Made by a program: the position numbers and the translations under genes
Shown: positions 19,375-29,008 of the stretch, one piece after another
How the letters are laid out: every line of letters begins with the position of its first letter
Numbering within the stretch: position 1 is the stretch's first letter
Notes under the pieces: generated by a model
The model's database searches: none
Told to the model about the DNA's origin: nothing
Seen by the model: only the letters and a program-made list of their open reading frames with translations
Source of the DNA: Fidelibacterota bacterium
GTDB lineage: Bacteria > Fidelibacterota > Marinisomatia > Marinisomatales > TCS55
DNA length: 64,000 nucleotides
NCBI GenBank assembly: GCA_002724735.1
Contig: PBPT01000016.1
Coordinates: 268,838-332,837, forward strand
Direction of reading: 5' to 3'

Positions 19375-20394
19375 ATGAGTACAATGAAAAAATTAATTGA
19401 GTCAGTAGACGCAGGGATGGCAGAAGGACCAATGGGGATGGCACCAGACATGCCGCCACGTATGCCGATGCCACCAGAAGATAAAGGTAATCCTGTGAGT
19501 GTAAATGTAACAATGAATGCATCAGGCAAAGAGCATGTAGCTGATTTGCTAGATATGATGAAAAATGCAGGTTTAGGCGGAGCAGAAGAAGTTACAGCAA
19601 AATCATTAGGACCAAGAATGGATATGGAAAAATTCCGTAGCATTGTTGATAGTGAACCAGAAGCAGAAGATGAAGTAGATGAAATAACTGCTAAACAGAA
19701 AAAACTACCACCTGAACTACAGAAAGCTATCAAAGACAAAGAAGATGAAGAAGGCGATGTAGATGAATGGGCAAATAGTGCTCCAGGAGAAGAGCCAGAA
19801 GATAGAGGCACTTTGGGCGACTATGAAGATAACATTCATGACGGTAATGATTTACATAGAAAGAAAGATAGATCAGCAATACGTACTGTCAATCCTGCAC
19901 TAGAAAGCATTAAAGAAGACCTATATAAAATGCTTGCTGAAAAGAAAGCAAAACCAGATTATATTGATATCGATGGTGATGGTGACAAAAAAGAGCCGAT
20001 GAAAAAAGCTGTTAAAGATAAAAAATCTAAAAAAGTAGGCGAGGCAGAAGAAGAGAAAATGCCATCAAAAGCCCACATTATGAAAATGTGCAAAGATGGA
20101 AAAACCAAAGCTGAAATTTGTAAAATGCATCCTAACTGTGATCAAGAAAAGCTTAAAGCAATGATTGATGATTGCCAAAAAGAAATGAAAGAATCCGTTG
20201 AAGAAGGTGCATTTAAAAAAGCTGGTTCTAAAGGAGACGGATCTAAAGGTTTTGACGAGGCAGGTTGCACAAAAGAAATGAAAAAACTTGATGCAAGCGG
20301 ATGTGCTAAACACGAAATGTTTGACAAAGTAGCAGAAAAATACGGATGTAGCAAAGCTAATTTTGAAAAGCTTTACGCTAGCAACTGCGGATAA
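19375..20394 (+). CDS. Low-complexity acidic/lysine-rich phage protein
   Basis: Met/Pro-rich N-terminus, Glu/Lys-rich middle, Cys-containing C-terminus (AGCTKEMKKLDASGCAKHEMFDKVAEKYGCSKANFEKLYASNCG). Confidence 0.6.
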   Translation: MSTMKKLIESVDAGMAEGPMGMAPDMPPRMPMPPEDKGNPVSVNVTMNASGKEHVADLLDMMKNAGLGGAEEVTAKSLGPRMDMEKFRSIVDSEPEAEDEVDEITAKQKKLPPELQKAIKDKEDEEGDVDEWANSAPGEEPEDRGTLGDYEDNIHDGNDLHRKKDRSAIRTVNPALESIKEDLYKMLAEKKAKPDYIDIDGDGDKKEPMKKAVKDKKSKKVGEAEEEKMPSKAHIMKMCKDGKTKAEICKMHPNCDQEKLKAMIDDCQKEMKESVEEGAFKKAGSKGDGSKGFDEAGCTKEMKKLDASGCAKHEMFDKVAEKYGCSKANFEKLYASNCG

Positions 20395-20398
20395 TATT

Positions 20399-20686
20399 AT
20401 GTTAAAAGTAAATGTATTAGAAAAAGGTGAACTTAAAGAAAAGGTTGTGCCAGATGCTTTTAATAGTCACGACGATCTAATGACGTTTATTGACTGGGGA
20501 ACAGCAACTCAGCTACCAACTTTTTCACACAAAATTGTTGAAGAGTTTGTACCACGATACAATGCTGGAACAGTTACAATGACAGATGTTATCAAAGCAT
20601 TACAAGCAAACAATCCTACAGATGAGTTCCAGATAGCAGATATACAAGAAGCCGTTAAATTACAAGGCCATACACTAGCTAGATAA
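20399..20686 (+). CDS. Conserved phage hypothetical protein
   Basis: MLKVNVLEKGELKEKVVPDAFNSHDDLMTFIDWG; start corrected from 20363 to avoid overlap. Confidence 0.55.
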   Translation: MLKVNVLEKGELKEKVVPDAFNSHDDLMTFIDWGTATQLPTFSHKIVEEFVPRYNAGTVTMTDVIKALQANNPTDEFQIADIQEAVKLQGHTLAR

Positions 20687-20703
20687 TCCCCCGGATAAAA
20701 TCC

Positions 20704-20730
20704 AATAGCGTCTTCTGACGCTATTTTTTT
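20704..20730 (+). terminator. Rho-independent terminator
   Basis: AATAGCGTC-TTCT-GACGCTATT then TTTTT: perfect 9-bp stem. Confidence 0.9.
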
Positions 20731-20744
20731 GATTAAATAACATT

Positions 20745-21203
20745 ATGTACGTATTTAAACAAACATTAGTTGATTTAGATAATAGAAAGTCTAAAGATAT
20801 ACAAGAATTTTATTATAAAGATACAGAATATGAAGCTCCAGGACCCGGACAAGGAACAGGAGTACGTGATTTAGCTAGAGATTACTTCCGTAATGGCAAA
20901 TTAAAAGAACGCCATATTATTTTAAAAGATAATGGCAATACATTAGAGATCGCAACATATTTTGAAACTAAAAAAGATTACCTTGACTTTTGCGACGAAC
21001 CTGTAGCTAGAGAATCTTTGCGTTTTTTTGAAAACAGAAATTTTAAACAAACAACCGAGCTGTACGAAATTAAAGATGAATTAAGTTTTAGAAAGTTAAG
21101 CTTTGAAACTATGCGTAACGAACTAAGATATTTTTCAACAAGTTGTACAAATCTAGAACAAGTAAAAGATAGGGTAAATGAAATCTTCACAGGAAAAAAA
21201 TAA
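20745..21203 (+). CDS. Conserved phage hypothetical
   Basis: Preceded by late-like ATTAAATA-ACATT-ATG. Confidence 0.6.
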   Translation: MYVFKQTLVDLDNRKSKDIQEFYYKDTEYEAPGPGQGTGVRDLARDYFRNGKLKERHIILKDNGNTLEIATYFETKKDYLDFCDEPVARESLRFFENRNFKQTTELYEIKDELSFRKLSFETMRNELRYFSTSCTNLEQVKDRVNEIFTGKK

Positions 21204-22029
21204 ATTTTTTATCTTAGGACTACCTAGATCAGGTACAACTGCTATAGCAAACACACTTAATGCATGTGGTGATGTTTATCTTTATTCATCTAAAAAAGTT
21301 GAAGGAATAATAGATAACGAGAGTTATCTTTTTGAACCATTTGCGTTAGCGAACTCTAAAGTTACACTTGACTGGAAATATAAACTAAAAGAGGTGATAG
21401 AGCCTAACTTTACAAAAAAGTTTAATGGCTTTAAAGTTATACCAGGAGATCAAGTTAACATACGAAGCTTAGTAAATGATTATGGATATCGTCCGTTAAT
21501 AGTAATAAGAAAAGATATTTGGAAAGTAATTTTTAGTAAAATTGCCGCTTCATATACTATACATGACGAAAATACACTTAAAGAAGAAAGCACAGGCGCA
21601 CAGATAGGTGCCTATCTAGAATCAAGTAGAAAAGCAAAAGCAGACTTTAGTAAATTTTTACCGTTTGTACCACGTTTGGAATTTTTCCTTGGAAATTTTA
21701 TAAAGTCAATATATGAATTAGAAAATGAAGCTAGGCATGAATTAAATCCTATAGATATAATTTATTTCGAAGACTTTATACAACCTAATAAAACATACAC
21801 TAAAATAAATGAATATTTTGGCCAAGAAATAAAATTTAACTTAGAATATGACGATTCATTTAATATTATAAGAGAATATTTGGTTGATGCAAATTGGACA
21901 AGGAATAATTATAGATACCTAGCCAGTAGGATAGAAGCAAATATACAAAGATTTGGAATACATGATGATCCAAAAGTTCCTAGTTGGTTAAAAGAAAAAA
22001 TTACAAATAATCCATTTTTATTAGGATAA
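21178..22029 (+). CDS. Sulfotransferase-family protein
   Basis: FFILGLPRSGTTAIANTLNACGD (PAPS-binding PRSGTT loop) and PLIVIRKDIWKVIFSKIAASY. Confidence 0.7.
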   Translation: MKSSQEKNKFFILGLPRSGTTAIANTLNACGDVYLYSSKKVEGIIDNESYLFEPFALANSKVTLDWKYKLKEVIEPNFTKKFNGFKVIPGDQVNIRSLVNDYGYRPLIVIRKDIWKVIFSKIAASYTIHDENTLKEESTGAQIGAYLESSRKAKADFSKFLPFVPRLEFFLGNFIKSIYELENEARHELNPIDIIYFEDFIQPNKTYTKINEYFGQEIKFNLEYDDSFNIIREYLVDANWTRNNYRYLASRIEANIQRFGIHDDPKVPSWLKEKITNNPFLLG

Positions 22030-22055
22030 GTAAGTATACAAACAAGGATATAGTA

Positions 22056-23636
22056 ATGGCTAAAAGCTTAGATGGTGTTTTAACAAAAAAAGCCAATAAA
22101 AAAGAAACGTTTACTGAAGAACAGATACAAGACCTTGCTAAATGCATGGACGAAAAAACTGGCTATGACTACTTTGCACGTAACTTTGCGTACATTCAGC
22201 ATCCTACGCAAGGCAAATTATTATTTAAACCATTTGAATATCAAGAACGTCTGCTACAAAGTTATCACGATCATAGATTTAATATTAATATGTTACCTAG
22301 ACAAACAGGTAAAACTACGTGTGCCGCTATATATTTGTTATGGTATGCTATGTTTAATGCGGATCAAACTATACTTATTGCCGCTCATAAGCACACAGGC
22401 GCACAAGAAATTATGCAACGAATACGCTACGGATATGAATTGTGTGCAGATCATGTAAGAGCCGGTGTTATAAATTATAATAAAGGCAGTATTGAATTTG
22501 AAAATGGATCACGTATAGTTAGTGCTACTACCACAGGCAATACAGGACGTGGTATGAGTATTTCCTTATTGTATTGTGATGAGTTTGCATTTGTACAACC
22601 TAACATAGCAACCGACTTTTGGACTTCTATATCGCCAACACTAGCAACTGGTGGTAGGGCAATACTTACTAGTACCCCTAATTCAGATGAAGATACCTTT
22701 GCAACAATTTGGAAACAAGCAGAAGATAAATTTGATGAACACGGCAATGAACAGGAATTAGGCATAAACGGATTTCATAGTTTTCGTAGCTACTGGGAAG
22801 AACATCCAGATAGAGATGAAAAATGGAAACAAGATGAACTTGGGCGTATTGGCGAAGAAAGATTTAGAAGAGAGTATGATTGTGAATTTTTGGTTTTTGA
22901 CGAAACACTCATTAATTCATTGATACTTGGAGAAATGGAAGGACATCAACCTTTAGTAAACATGGGGCAAACAAGATGGTATAAAAAACCTTCCTCTGAA
23001 TTTACATATGCTGTAGCTCTTGACCCTAGCATGGGCACAGGAGGAGACAACGCGGCTATACAAGTTTTTGAATTACCTAGTTATGAACAGGTAGCAGAAT
23101 GGCAACATAATACAACAGCAATTCCTGGACAAATAAGAGTATTAGCAGATATTTGCAGTTATATAGTAAAAGAAACTGATTCAGATACCGGACTATATTG
23201 GAGTGTTGAAAATAATGGCATAGGCGAAGCGGCACTAATTGTAATCAATGACTTTGGAGAAGAAAACATTCCTGGATTATTTGTAAGTGAACCTATACGT
23301 AAAGGGCATGTAAGAAAATTCCGTAAAGGATTCAACACAACACATAGTACAAAAATAACAGCATGTAGCAGATTAAAAACTATGGTGGAAAATGAAAAGA
23401 TGATTATACACAGCAAACCTTTCATTTCCGAACTTAAAAATTATGTAGCCACAGGAAGCAGTTACCAAGCTAAACTAGGACAAACCGATGATTTAATAAG
23501 TGCGGCACTATTAGCTATAAGAATGATGGCAGTTTTAAAGGATTGGGATCCAAGAATATACAATACGTTTACACAAGCTGAAGAAATTACAGATTATGAT
23601 CCTCCAATGCCAATCTTTATAAGTAGTAACTATTGA
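22056..23636 (+). CDS. 17: Terminase large subunit gp17
   Basis: NINMLPRQTGKTT Walker A, LLYCDEFAFVQ Walker B, TSTPNSDEDTF, nuclease-domain YAVALDPSMGTGGDNAAIQVFELP. Confidence 0.95.
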   Translation: MAKSLDGVLTKKANKKETFTEEQIQDLAKCMDEKTGYDYFARNFAYIQHPTQGKLLFKPFEYQERLLQSYHDHRFNINMLPRQTGKTTCAAIYLLWYAMFNADQTILIAAHKHTGAQEIMQRIRYGYELCADHVRAGVINYNKGSIEFENGSRIVSATTTGNTGRGMSISLLYCDEFAFVQPNIATDFWTSISPTLATGGRAILTSTPNSDEDTFATIWKQAEDKFDEHGNEQELGINGFHSFRSYWEEHPDRDEKWKQDELGRIGEERFRREYDCEFLVFDETLINSLILGEMEGHQPLVNMGQTRWYKKPSSEFTYAVALDPSMGTGGDNAAIQVFELPSYEQVAEWQHNTTAIPGQIRVLADICSYIVKETDSDTGLYWSVENNGIGEAALIVINDFGEENIPGLFVSEPIRKGHVRKFRKGFNTTHSTKITACSRLKTMVENEKMIIHSKPFISELKNYVATGSSYQAKLGQTDDLISAALLAIRMMAVLKDWDPRIYNTFTQAEEITDYDPPMPIFISSNY

Positions 23637-23642
23637 TAAATA
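23635..23642 (+). promoter_or_regulatory. Late promoter, leaderless geometry
   Basis: GATAAATA-CAAT-ATG(23647); overlaps the gp17 stop codon. Confidence 0.65.
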
Positions 23643-23646
23643 CAAT

Positions 23647-25389
23647 ATGCAAGAATTTGATAAAATAGGCGAAGATCTTTTTAACAAAATACGAGGACGT
23701 TTTCCTAGTATTACTATTGGTAATGAAGCAGGAGAAGTTATAAACGAACCTTCACAGGCTCGCTTTTTTGATTTTTAATATAAAGAAGCAGGCAAAGTTT
23801 TAGGCAATGTAAGTGTAAATATAACTGAAGATGAAGGCATGACAGTGATTTACTCTAAGGATTTTATATCCAAAGAAGATTCCATGACAAAAGATAATTG
23901 GTATGGGTTTTTAAAAGAGTTAAGACTATTTGCAAAAAAACGTATGTTAGAATTTAGCATAAGGGATATAACAAAAACAAATTTGAACAAAAGAGATTAT
24001 CAATTTTTGTCAAACAAAGTCGGAGATGAAACAATGGCAGAATCAAAACTCTACGGTACTTCCAGAATAAGTTACCAAGACGTAGATGGTGCAAGATTAG
24101 TACTAAAACACACAGAAAGTGTTAATGATGAAAAAGTATCAGGACGTATAAGACATATAGGATCAATTTACATTGAAAGTTCTGAAGGGGAACGCTTTAA
24201 ATATCCATACAAGCACCTCAACGGAGCAAGAGCAATGGCTCGTCATGTTGCAGAAGGTGGAAATGCATATGACGACTTTGGAAAACATATCGTAAGCCTT
24301 TCAGAAGAAATGGCAAAACTTAGAAAATTTAAAAACTATATGAATAGATCAAGTGTAATGGCAGAAGGACTTTCCGACTATACTGATGCTGTTAATGATC
24401 GAATTGTTACAGTTAGAAAAACAATAAGTAATTTACAAAAAAAGGCGTACTACAAAGAAACATTTGATGCATTTACTCCTGCCGTAATGGAAGATGTTCC
24501 TGCTGACGTAGCTGAAAATTGGATTGATCAACTTACTATCAAACAGTTTAACGAAGAATTGAAAGACATTTTTCCTTATGTGTTTAAACTAGTAAGTGAA
24601 GTTACCAAAGCAAAAGAATTAGGACCTGATGATTTAGTAGCCGAAGATGGTTGCACACCTGCTCATAGAAAAGCAAACAAAAAGAAAAAGGCTAAAGAAG
24701 ATATTGAGATAGAGCAAGGCTTTGAAAGAATGATGGGGCAGTTTAGCGAAGACGATATGGGAGATAAAATTAAAGCCTGGGCTGACAAGTATGATGGATA
24801 CATTGGCAGTAACGGTGACTCACTACCAGATGGTTATGTTAAGTATGCAACGAGTAGTGGCATTCCTACAGATTTTATTGAAACAAATGAACGTGCTAAA
24901 ATGGATGAAAAGTATGGTGAAGAGAAATTTGAGGATGATCCAGGGGCATACATCAGCGACCATATCGACGAAATGCCTATTACAAAGGCTTGTATGGAAG
25001 AGCTTGAAAAAATTACAGGTTCAGATGATATAGAAGTAAATGCTAAACTAATTATGAAACACAGCGACGATCACCAAGAAGATGATACTATGGCAGTAAA
25101 AATCGACAAAGACGGTACTATGTCTAAGGCTGACGAGAAGGATAAAACTCCACTAGGCGAATTCATTTTAAGCTATTATGATAGAGAGACAGGCGAGTTT
25201 CCAAAAGGCGAGACCGCAGTCCTTACAATGGTAGAAAAGGATTACGGAGAGCAGTTCATAGAACCTGCAAAGGCATTTATTGAACAAATCAACGCAACCT
25301 ACGAAGAGTACCAAATGAAAGCTAATCCACAGAAGATGGAAGCTGAGCCAGAATTTGATAGAATGCGTGAGTTAGCTGGTTTAAGATAA
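23647..25389 (+). pseudogene. Conserved T4-like marine phage protein interrupted by one in-frame TAA (23776-23778)
   Basis: ATG 23647 gives MQEFDKIGEDLFNKIRGRFPSITIGNEAGEVINEPSQARFFDF*YKEAGKVLGNVSVNITEDEG then continues in the same frame into the listed 516-aa ORF. Confidence 0.6.
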
Positions 25390-25433
25390 TCAGCTAACTT
25401 TTACAAGTCTCCAAAAATAAATCAAAAAAACGC

Positions 25434-25462
25434 TTGACAGGCTAAATATAAGAGTGTATTAT
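25434..25462 (+). promoter_or_regulatory. sigma70-like promoter of gp32
   Basis: TTGACA-N17-TATTAT; leader carries AAGGAGG. Confidence 0.8.
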
Positions 25463-25528
25463 ACATAGTATGTATTGCACATTTAGGCAAATACAACATA
25501 GCATAGGCAATTTAAGGAGGCACAAACT

Positions 25529-26518
25529 ATGGCAACATTAGCAGAGATCCGAGCAAAGCTCAAAGAACAAGAGTCACGCCAAGGTGGCAACTCTAACAGC
25601 GGCGGCGACAACGCAATTTACCCATTTTGGAATATCAAAGAAGGTGAAAGTTGTACTTTCAGATTCCTTCCTGATGGGAATGAAGATAACACTTTCTTCT
25701 GGGCAGAACGTTTAATGATTAAACTTCCGTTCGCAGGTGTTAAAGGTGAAACTGATTCACGTCCAGTACAAGTACAAGTACCATGCATGGAGATGTATGG
25801 AGAAACTTGCGATATCTTGAACGAAGTACGTGGTTGGTTTAAAGATCCAAGTCTTGAAGATATGGGTCGTAAATATTGGAAGAAGCGTTCTTATATCTTC
25901 CAAGGCTTTGTTACTGAGAATCCACTCAGTGATGATAAGACTCCAGAAAATCCAATTAGACGTTTTATTATTGGTCCACAAATTTTCCAAATTATTAAAG
26001 CGGCTTTAATGGATCCAGACATGGAGGAATTACCAACAGATTATACTGCTGGTGTAGACTTCCGTCTTAATAAAACTAGTAAAGGCGGGTATGCAGACTA
26101 TTCAACATCTAACTGGGCTCGTAGAGAGCGTCCGTTAACTGATGCTGAAATGAATGCAGTTAACACACATGGTCTGTTTAACTTTACAGACTTCCTTCCT
26201 AAGAAGCCAGACGAAACAGCCGTAAAGGTTATGAAAGAGATGTTTGAAGCATCTGTCGATGGCGAAGCATATGATCCAGATCGTTGGAGCAACTATTTCC
26301 GTCCAAGCGGAATGGCGGCTAGAACTGGTGATCCAACAGTAGCGGCATCACCCAATGCAACTGCAACAAGCCAAAGTGCGCCAGCACAAGAGGCAGCACC
26401 TGTAGCTGAAACTGCTACACCTGTAGCTGAAACTGCTACATCTACTCCTGCAGGCGACACTGGTGATAACAAAGCTTCTGACATTCTTGCAATGATTAGA
26501 CAGCGTCAAGCACAATAA
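25529..26518 (+). CDS. 32: ssDNA-binding protein gp32
   Basis: FWNIKEGESCTFRFLPDGNEDNTFFWAERLMIKLPF ... acidic/linker C-terminus. Confidence 0.9.
   Translation: MATLAEIRAKLKEQESRQGGNSNSGGDNAIYPFWNIKEGESCTFRFLPDGNEDNTFFWAERLMIKLPFAGVKGETDSRPVQVQVPCMEMYGETCDILNEVRGWFKDPSLEDMGRKYWKKRSYIFQGFVTENPLSDDKTPENPIRRFIIGPQIFQIIKAALMDPDMEELPTDYTAGVDFRLNKTSKGGYADYSTSNWARRERPLTDAEMNAVNTHGLFNFTDFLPKKPDETAVKVMKEMFEASVDGEAYDPDRWSNYFRPSGMAARTGDPTVAASPNATATSQSAPAQEAAPVAETATPVAETATSTPAGDTGDNKASDILAMIRQRQAQ
26399..26440 (+). repeat. Tandem duplication of 21 bp in the gp32 C-terminal linker
   Basis: Two exact copies of CCTGTAGCTGAAACTGCTACA (PVAETAT x2). Confidence 0.95.
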
Positions 26519-26524
26519 AATAGA

Positions 26525-26544
26525 GTGGGGGAGAAATCCCCCAC
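26525..26544 (+). other. Intergenic hairpin between gp32 and uvsX
   Basis: GTGGGGG-AGAAAT-CCCCCAC; possible weak terminator/attenuator. Confidence 0.7.
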
Positions 26545-26567
26545 ATTATTCTTAACTAGGAGAAACT

Positions 26568-27653
26568 ATGGCTAAATCATTTGATGTAAGTAAGTTCCGT
26601 AAGGACTTAACTAAGTCTATTCAAGGTATGAGTGCAGGATTTAATGATCCAACAGATTGGATTAGTACAGGATCTTTTGCACTTAATTATCTTATCTCAG
26701 GAGACTTCCACAAAGGAGTTCCTATGGGAAAAGTTACAGTATTTGCAGGCGAGTCCGGTGCAGGAAAAAGTTATTTCTGTGCAGGCAATATTGTAAAACA
26801 TGCCCAAGATCAAGGTATTTTTGTAGTATTAATTGACTCAGAAAATGCTCTTGACGAATCGTGGTTACAGGCGTTAGATGTTGACACAAGCGAAGATAAA
26901 TTGCTTAAATTAAATATGTCAATGATTGACGATGTAGCAAAAACAATCAGCACATTTATGTCTGATTATAAAGCAATGGACGAAGATGATCGTCCAAAAG
27001 TACTTTTTGTTATTGACTCATTAGGTATGTTACTAACACCTACTGATGTTGATCAATTTAACAAGGGTGATATGAAAGGTGATATGGGTAGGAAACCTAA
27101 AGCACTTACTGCACTTGTTAGAAATACTGTTAATATGATAGGTTCACATAATGTAGGACTAGTATGTACTAATCATACATATGCATCGCAGGACATGTTT
27201 GATCCTGATGATAAAATTAGCGGTGGACAAGGATTTATTTACGCATCTTCAATTGTTGTAGCAATGAAAAAACTTAAACTAAAAGAAGATGAATCTGGAA
27301 ACAAAATCTCAGATGTAAGAGGTATACGTGCAGGCTGTAAAGTTATGAAAACACGTTATGCCAAACCTTTTGAAGGTGTACAAGTAAAGATTCCATACGA
27401 AACTGGCATGAATCCTTATAGTGGCCTTGTTGAACTTTTTGAAAAGAAAGGTTTAATTGAAAAGCAAGGTAATCGACTAAAATATACTACTAGTGAAGGT
27501 GAAGAACTATTAGAATATCGTAAGAATTGGACTGGTCCGATCCTCGATACCGTAATGTCGGATTTCGCCAAAAAAGAAGCCAACGAGGTAAATACCGCTG
27601 AGGTTACTGAAGAAACCGATAACGATATCGAGGAGAATACCATTAATGACTGA
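26568..27653 (+). CDS. uvsX: RecA-like recombinase UvsX
   Basis: VTVFAGESGAGKSYFCAGNIV Walker A, VLFVIDSLGMLLTPTD, GGQGFIYASSIVVAMKKLKL. Confidence 0.9.
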   Translation: MAKSFDVSKFRKDLTKSIQGMSAGFNDPTDWISTGSFALNYLISGDFHKGVPMGKVTVFAGESGAGKSYFCAGNIVKHAQDQGIFVVLIDSENALDESWLQALDVDTSEDKLLKLNMSMIDDVAKTISTFMSDYKAMDEDDRPKVLFVIDSLGMLLTPTDVDQFNKGDMKGDMGRKPKALTALVRNTVNMIGSHNVGLVCTNHTYASQDMFDPDDKISGGQGFIYASSIVVAMKKLKLKEDESGNKISDVRGIRAGCKVMKTRYAKPFEGVQVKIPYETGMNPYSGLVELFEKKGLIEKQGNRLKYTTSEGEELLEYRKNWTGPILDTVMSDFAKKEANEVNTAEVTEETDNDIEENTIND

Positions 27654-27876
27654 GGAACAGATAGTTGACACTTGGAGTCTATTTAAAGAATACATTGATA
27701 AAAAACAAACAGAGGTAGTTGCCGAAAAGTTTGTAGACATGCTTGCGGATTATGGTGTTTCAGATGAAACACTTATGGCGGCACTAGGATCAAGTAGCTC
27801 TTTAGATTATGCAATTAACTATTATCTAGATTCAGACGATGATTACGATGAGGACGACTACGACGAGGATTATTAA
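27646..27876 (+). CDS. Small acidic-tailed phage protein
   Basis: C-terminus DSDDDYDEDDYDEDY; coupled to both neighbours. Confidence 0.6.
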   Translation: MTEEQIVDTWSLFKEYIDKKQTEVVAEKFVDMLADYGVSDETLMAALGSSSSLDYAINYYLDSDDDYDEDDYDEDY

Positions 27877-28331
27877 TGGGCTGGTATAGCGAAGTATCTC
27901 GAGACATAAGTAAAATTACCGATGCTGTCGCATATTTTGAGCAAGAGCTTATCAATGCTAGGCAAGAAGTAAAACTTAAAGGTAATGTAGAAAAGTCTGC
28001 GGCAGAAATGCCTGGCATCGTAGAACAGCGTTTTAATCAGCTACAAGAAATTGAAGCTATCCTCAACTATTTAAATATTGAACTTCGTAGACTGCGTAGT
28101 TCTTATTTTAAGAAATATCTTGAAAATTATCAACGAGCTCTGTCAAGTCGCGATGTAGAAAAGTACGTCGACGGCGAGACAGACGTTGTTGACTACGAAA
28201 AAATTATAAATGAATTTGCTCTTATACGCAACAAGTGGCTAGGATTACTTAAAGGTCTTGATCAAAAGCAATGGCAGATAACAAACGTTGTAAAACTAAG
28301 AGTAGCAGGCATGGAAGATGCCAGCCTATAA
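27876..28331 (+). CDS. uvsY: Recombination mediator UvsY-like
   Basis: LKGNVEKSAAEMPGIVEQRFNQLQEIEAILNYLNIELRRLRSSYFKKYLENYQRALSSRDVEKYVDGE as in marine T4-like UvsY. Confidence 0.75.
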   Translation: MGWYSEVSRDISKITDAVAYFEQELINARQEVKLKGNVEKSAAEMPGIVEQRFNQLQEIEAILNYLNIELRRLRSSYFKKYLENYQRALSSRDVEKYVDGETDVVDYEKIINEFALIRNKWLGLLKGLDQKQWQITNVVKLRVAGMEDASL

Positions 28332-28971
28332 GAATTATCATGGATGGATTACATTAGATTACGACATAAGTGTAAAGTCAGCTAAACGCCAATCTGATCA
28401 TATAGATAATTATCAATCCAAAGAATTAAATGACGCCTTAGCATATTGTACGCAATTTAGGACTGCAATAGACATTGGCGCCCATATAGGTATAATTTCT
28501 TTTCAACTAAGTAAAAAATTTAAATCTGTGCATAGTTTTGAAATAGATACAGACGTATTTGAATGTTTGAAACAAAACATGCAAAGCAAAACTTCAAATG
28601 TAAATTTACATAATTTTGGGATAGGTGATACTGAAAGAAGTGTAGATTTAAAAAAGACAGCTAAAACATTTAGCACACATGTTATACACAATTCTATAGG
28701 TAGTTACAAAATAAAATCGCTTGACCAATTAAATATTACTGATATTGATTTTATTAAGATTGATGCTGAGGGGTTTGAGCCGTTAATAGCAAAAGGCTCT
28801 CTAAAAACTATCGAAAAATATAAACCTATTATTCTATATGAACGCAAAAACCATCCGCAACGTTATGGATTTGAAAGAGATTCATTGTTAGAAATATTGA
28901 CTCCTCTAGGATACAAAATGTTAAAAAAGCTAGGCAGAGGCGAAAAAAATGCCGTGATTGGTGTCGTGTAA
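28318..28971 (+). CDS. FkbM-family methyltransferase
   Basis: AIDIGAHIGIISFQLSKKFKSVHSFEID ... DIDFIKIDAEGFEPLIAKGS. Confidence 0.8.
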   Translation: MPAYKNYHGWITLDYDISVKSAKRQSDHIDNYQSKELNDALAYCTQFRTAIDIGAHIGIISFQLSKKFKSVHSFEIDTDVFECLKQNMQSKTSNVNLHNFGIGDTERSVDLKKTAKTFSTHVIHNSIGSYKIKSLDQLNITDIDFIKIDAEGFEPLIAKGSLKTIEKYKPIILYERKNHPQRYGFERDSLLEILTPLGYKMLKKLGRGEKNAVIGVV

Positions 28972-29008
28972 GAGTTATAATTAATAATTACATATAGCAG
29001 GAGGACAA

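Noticed and set aside
18369-20354. Antisense ORFs of 70-163 aa opposite the gp16-region genes (e.g. 19320..19811)
   Set aside because: Ser/Leu-rich mirror translations of acidic/Lys-rich genes; no initiation signals
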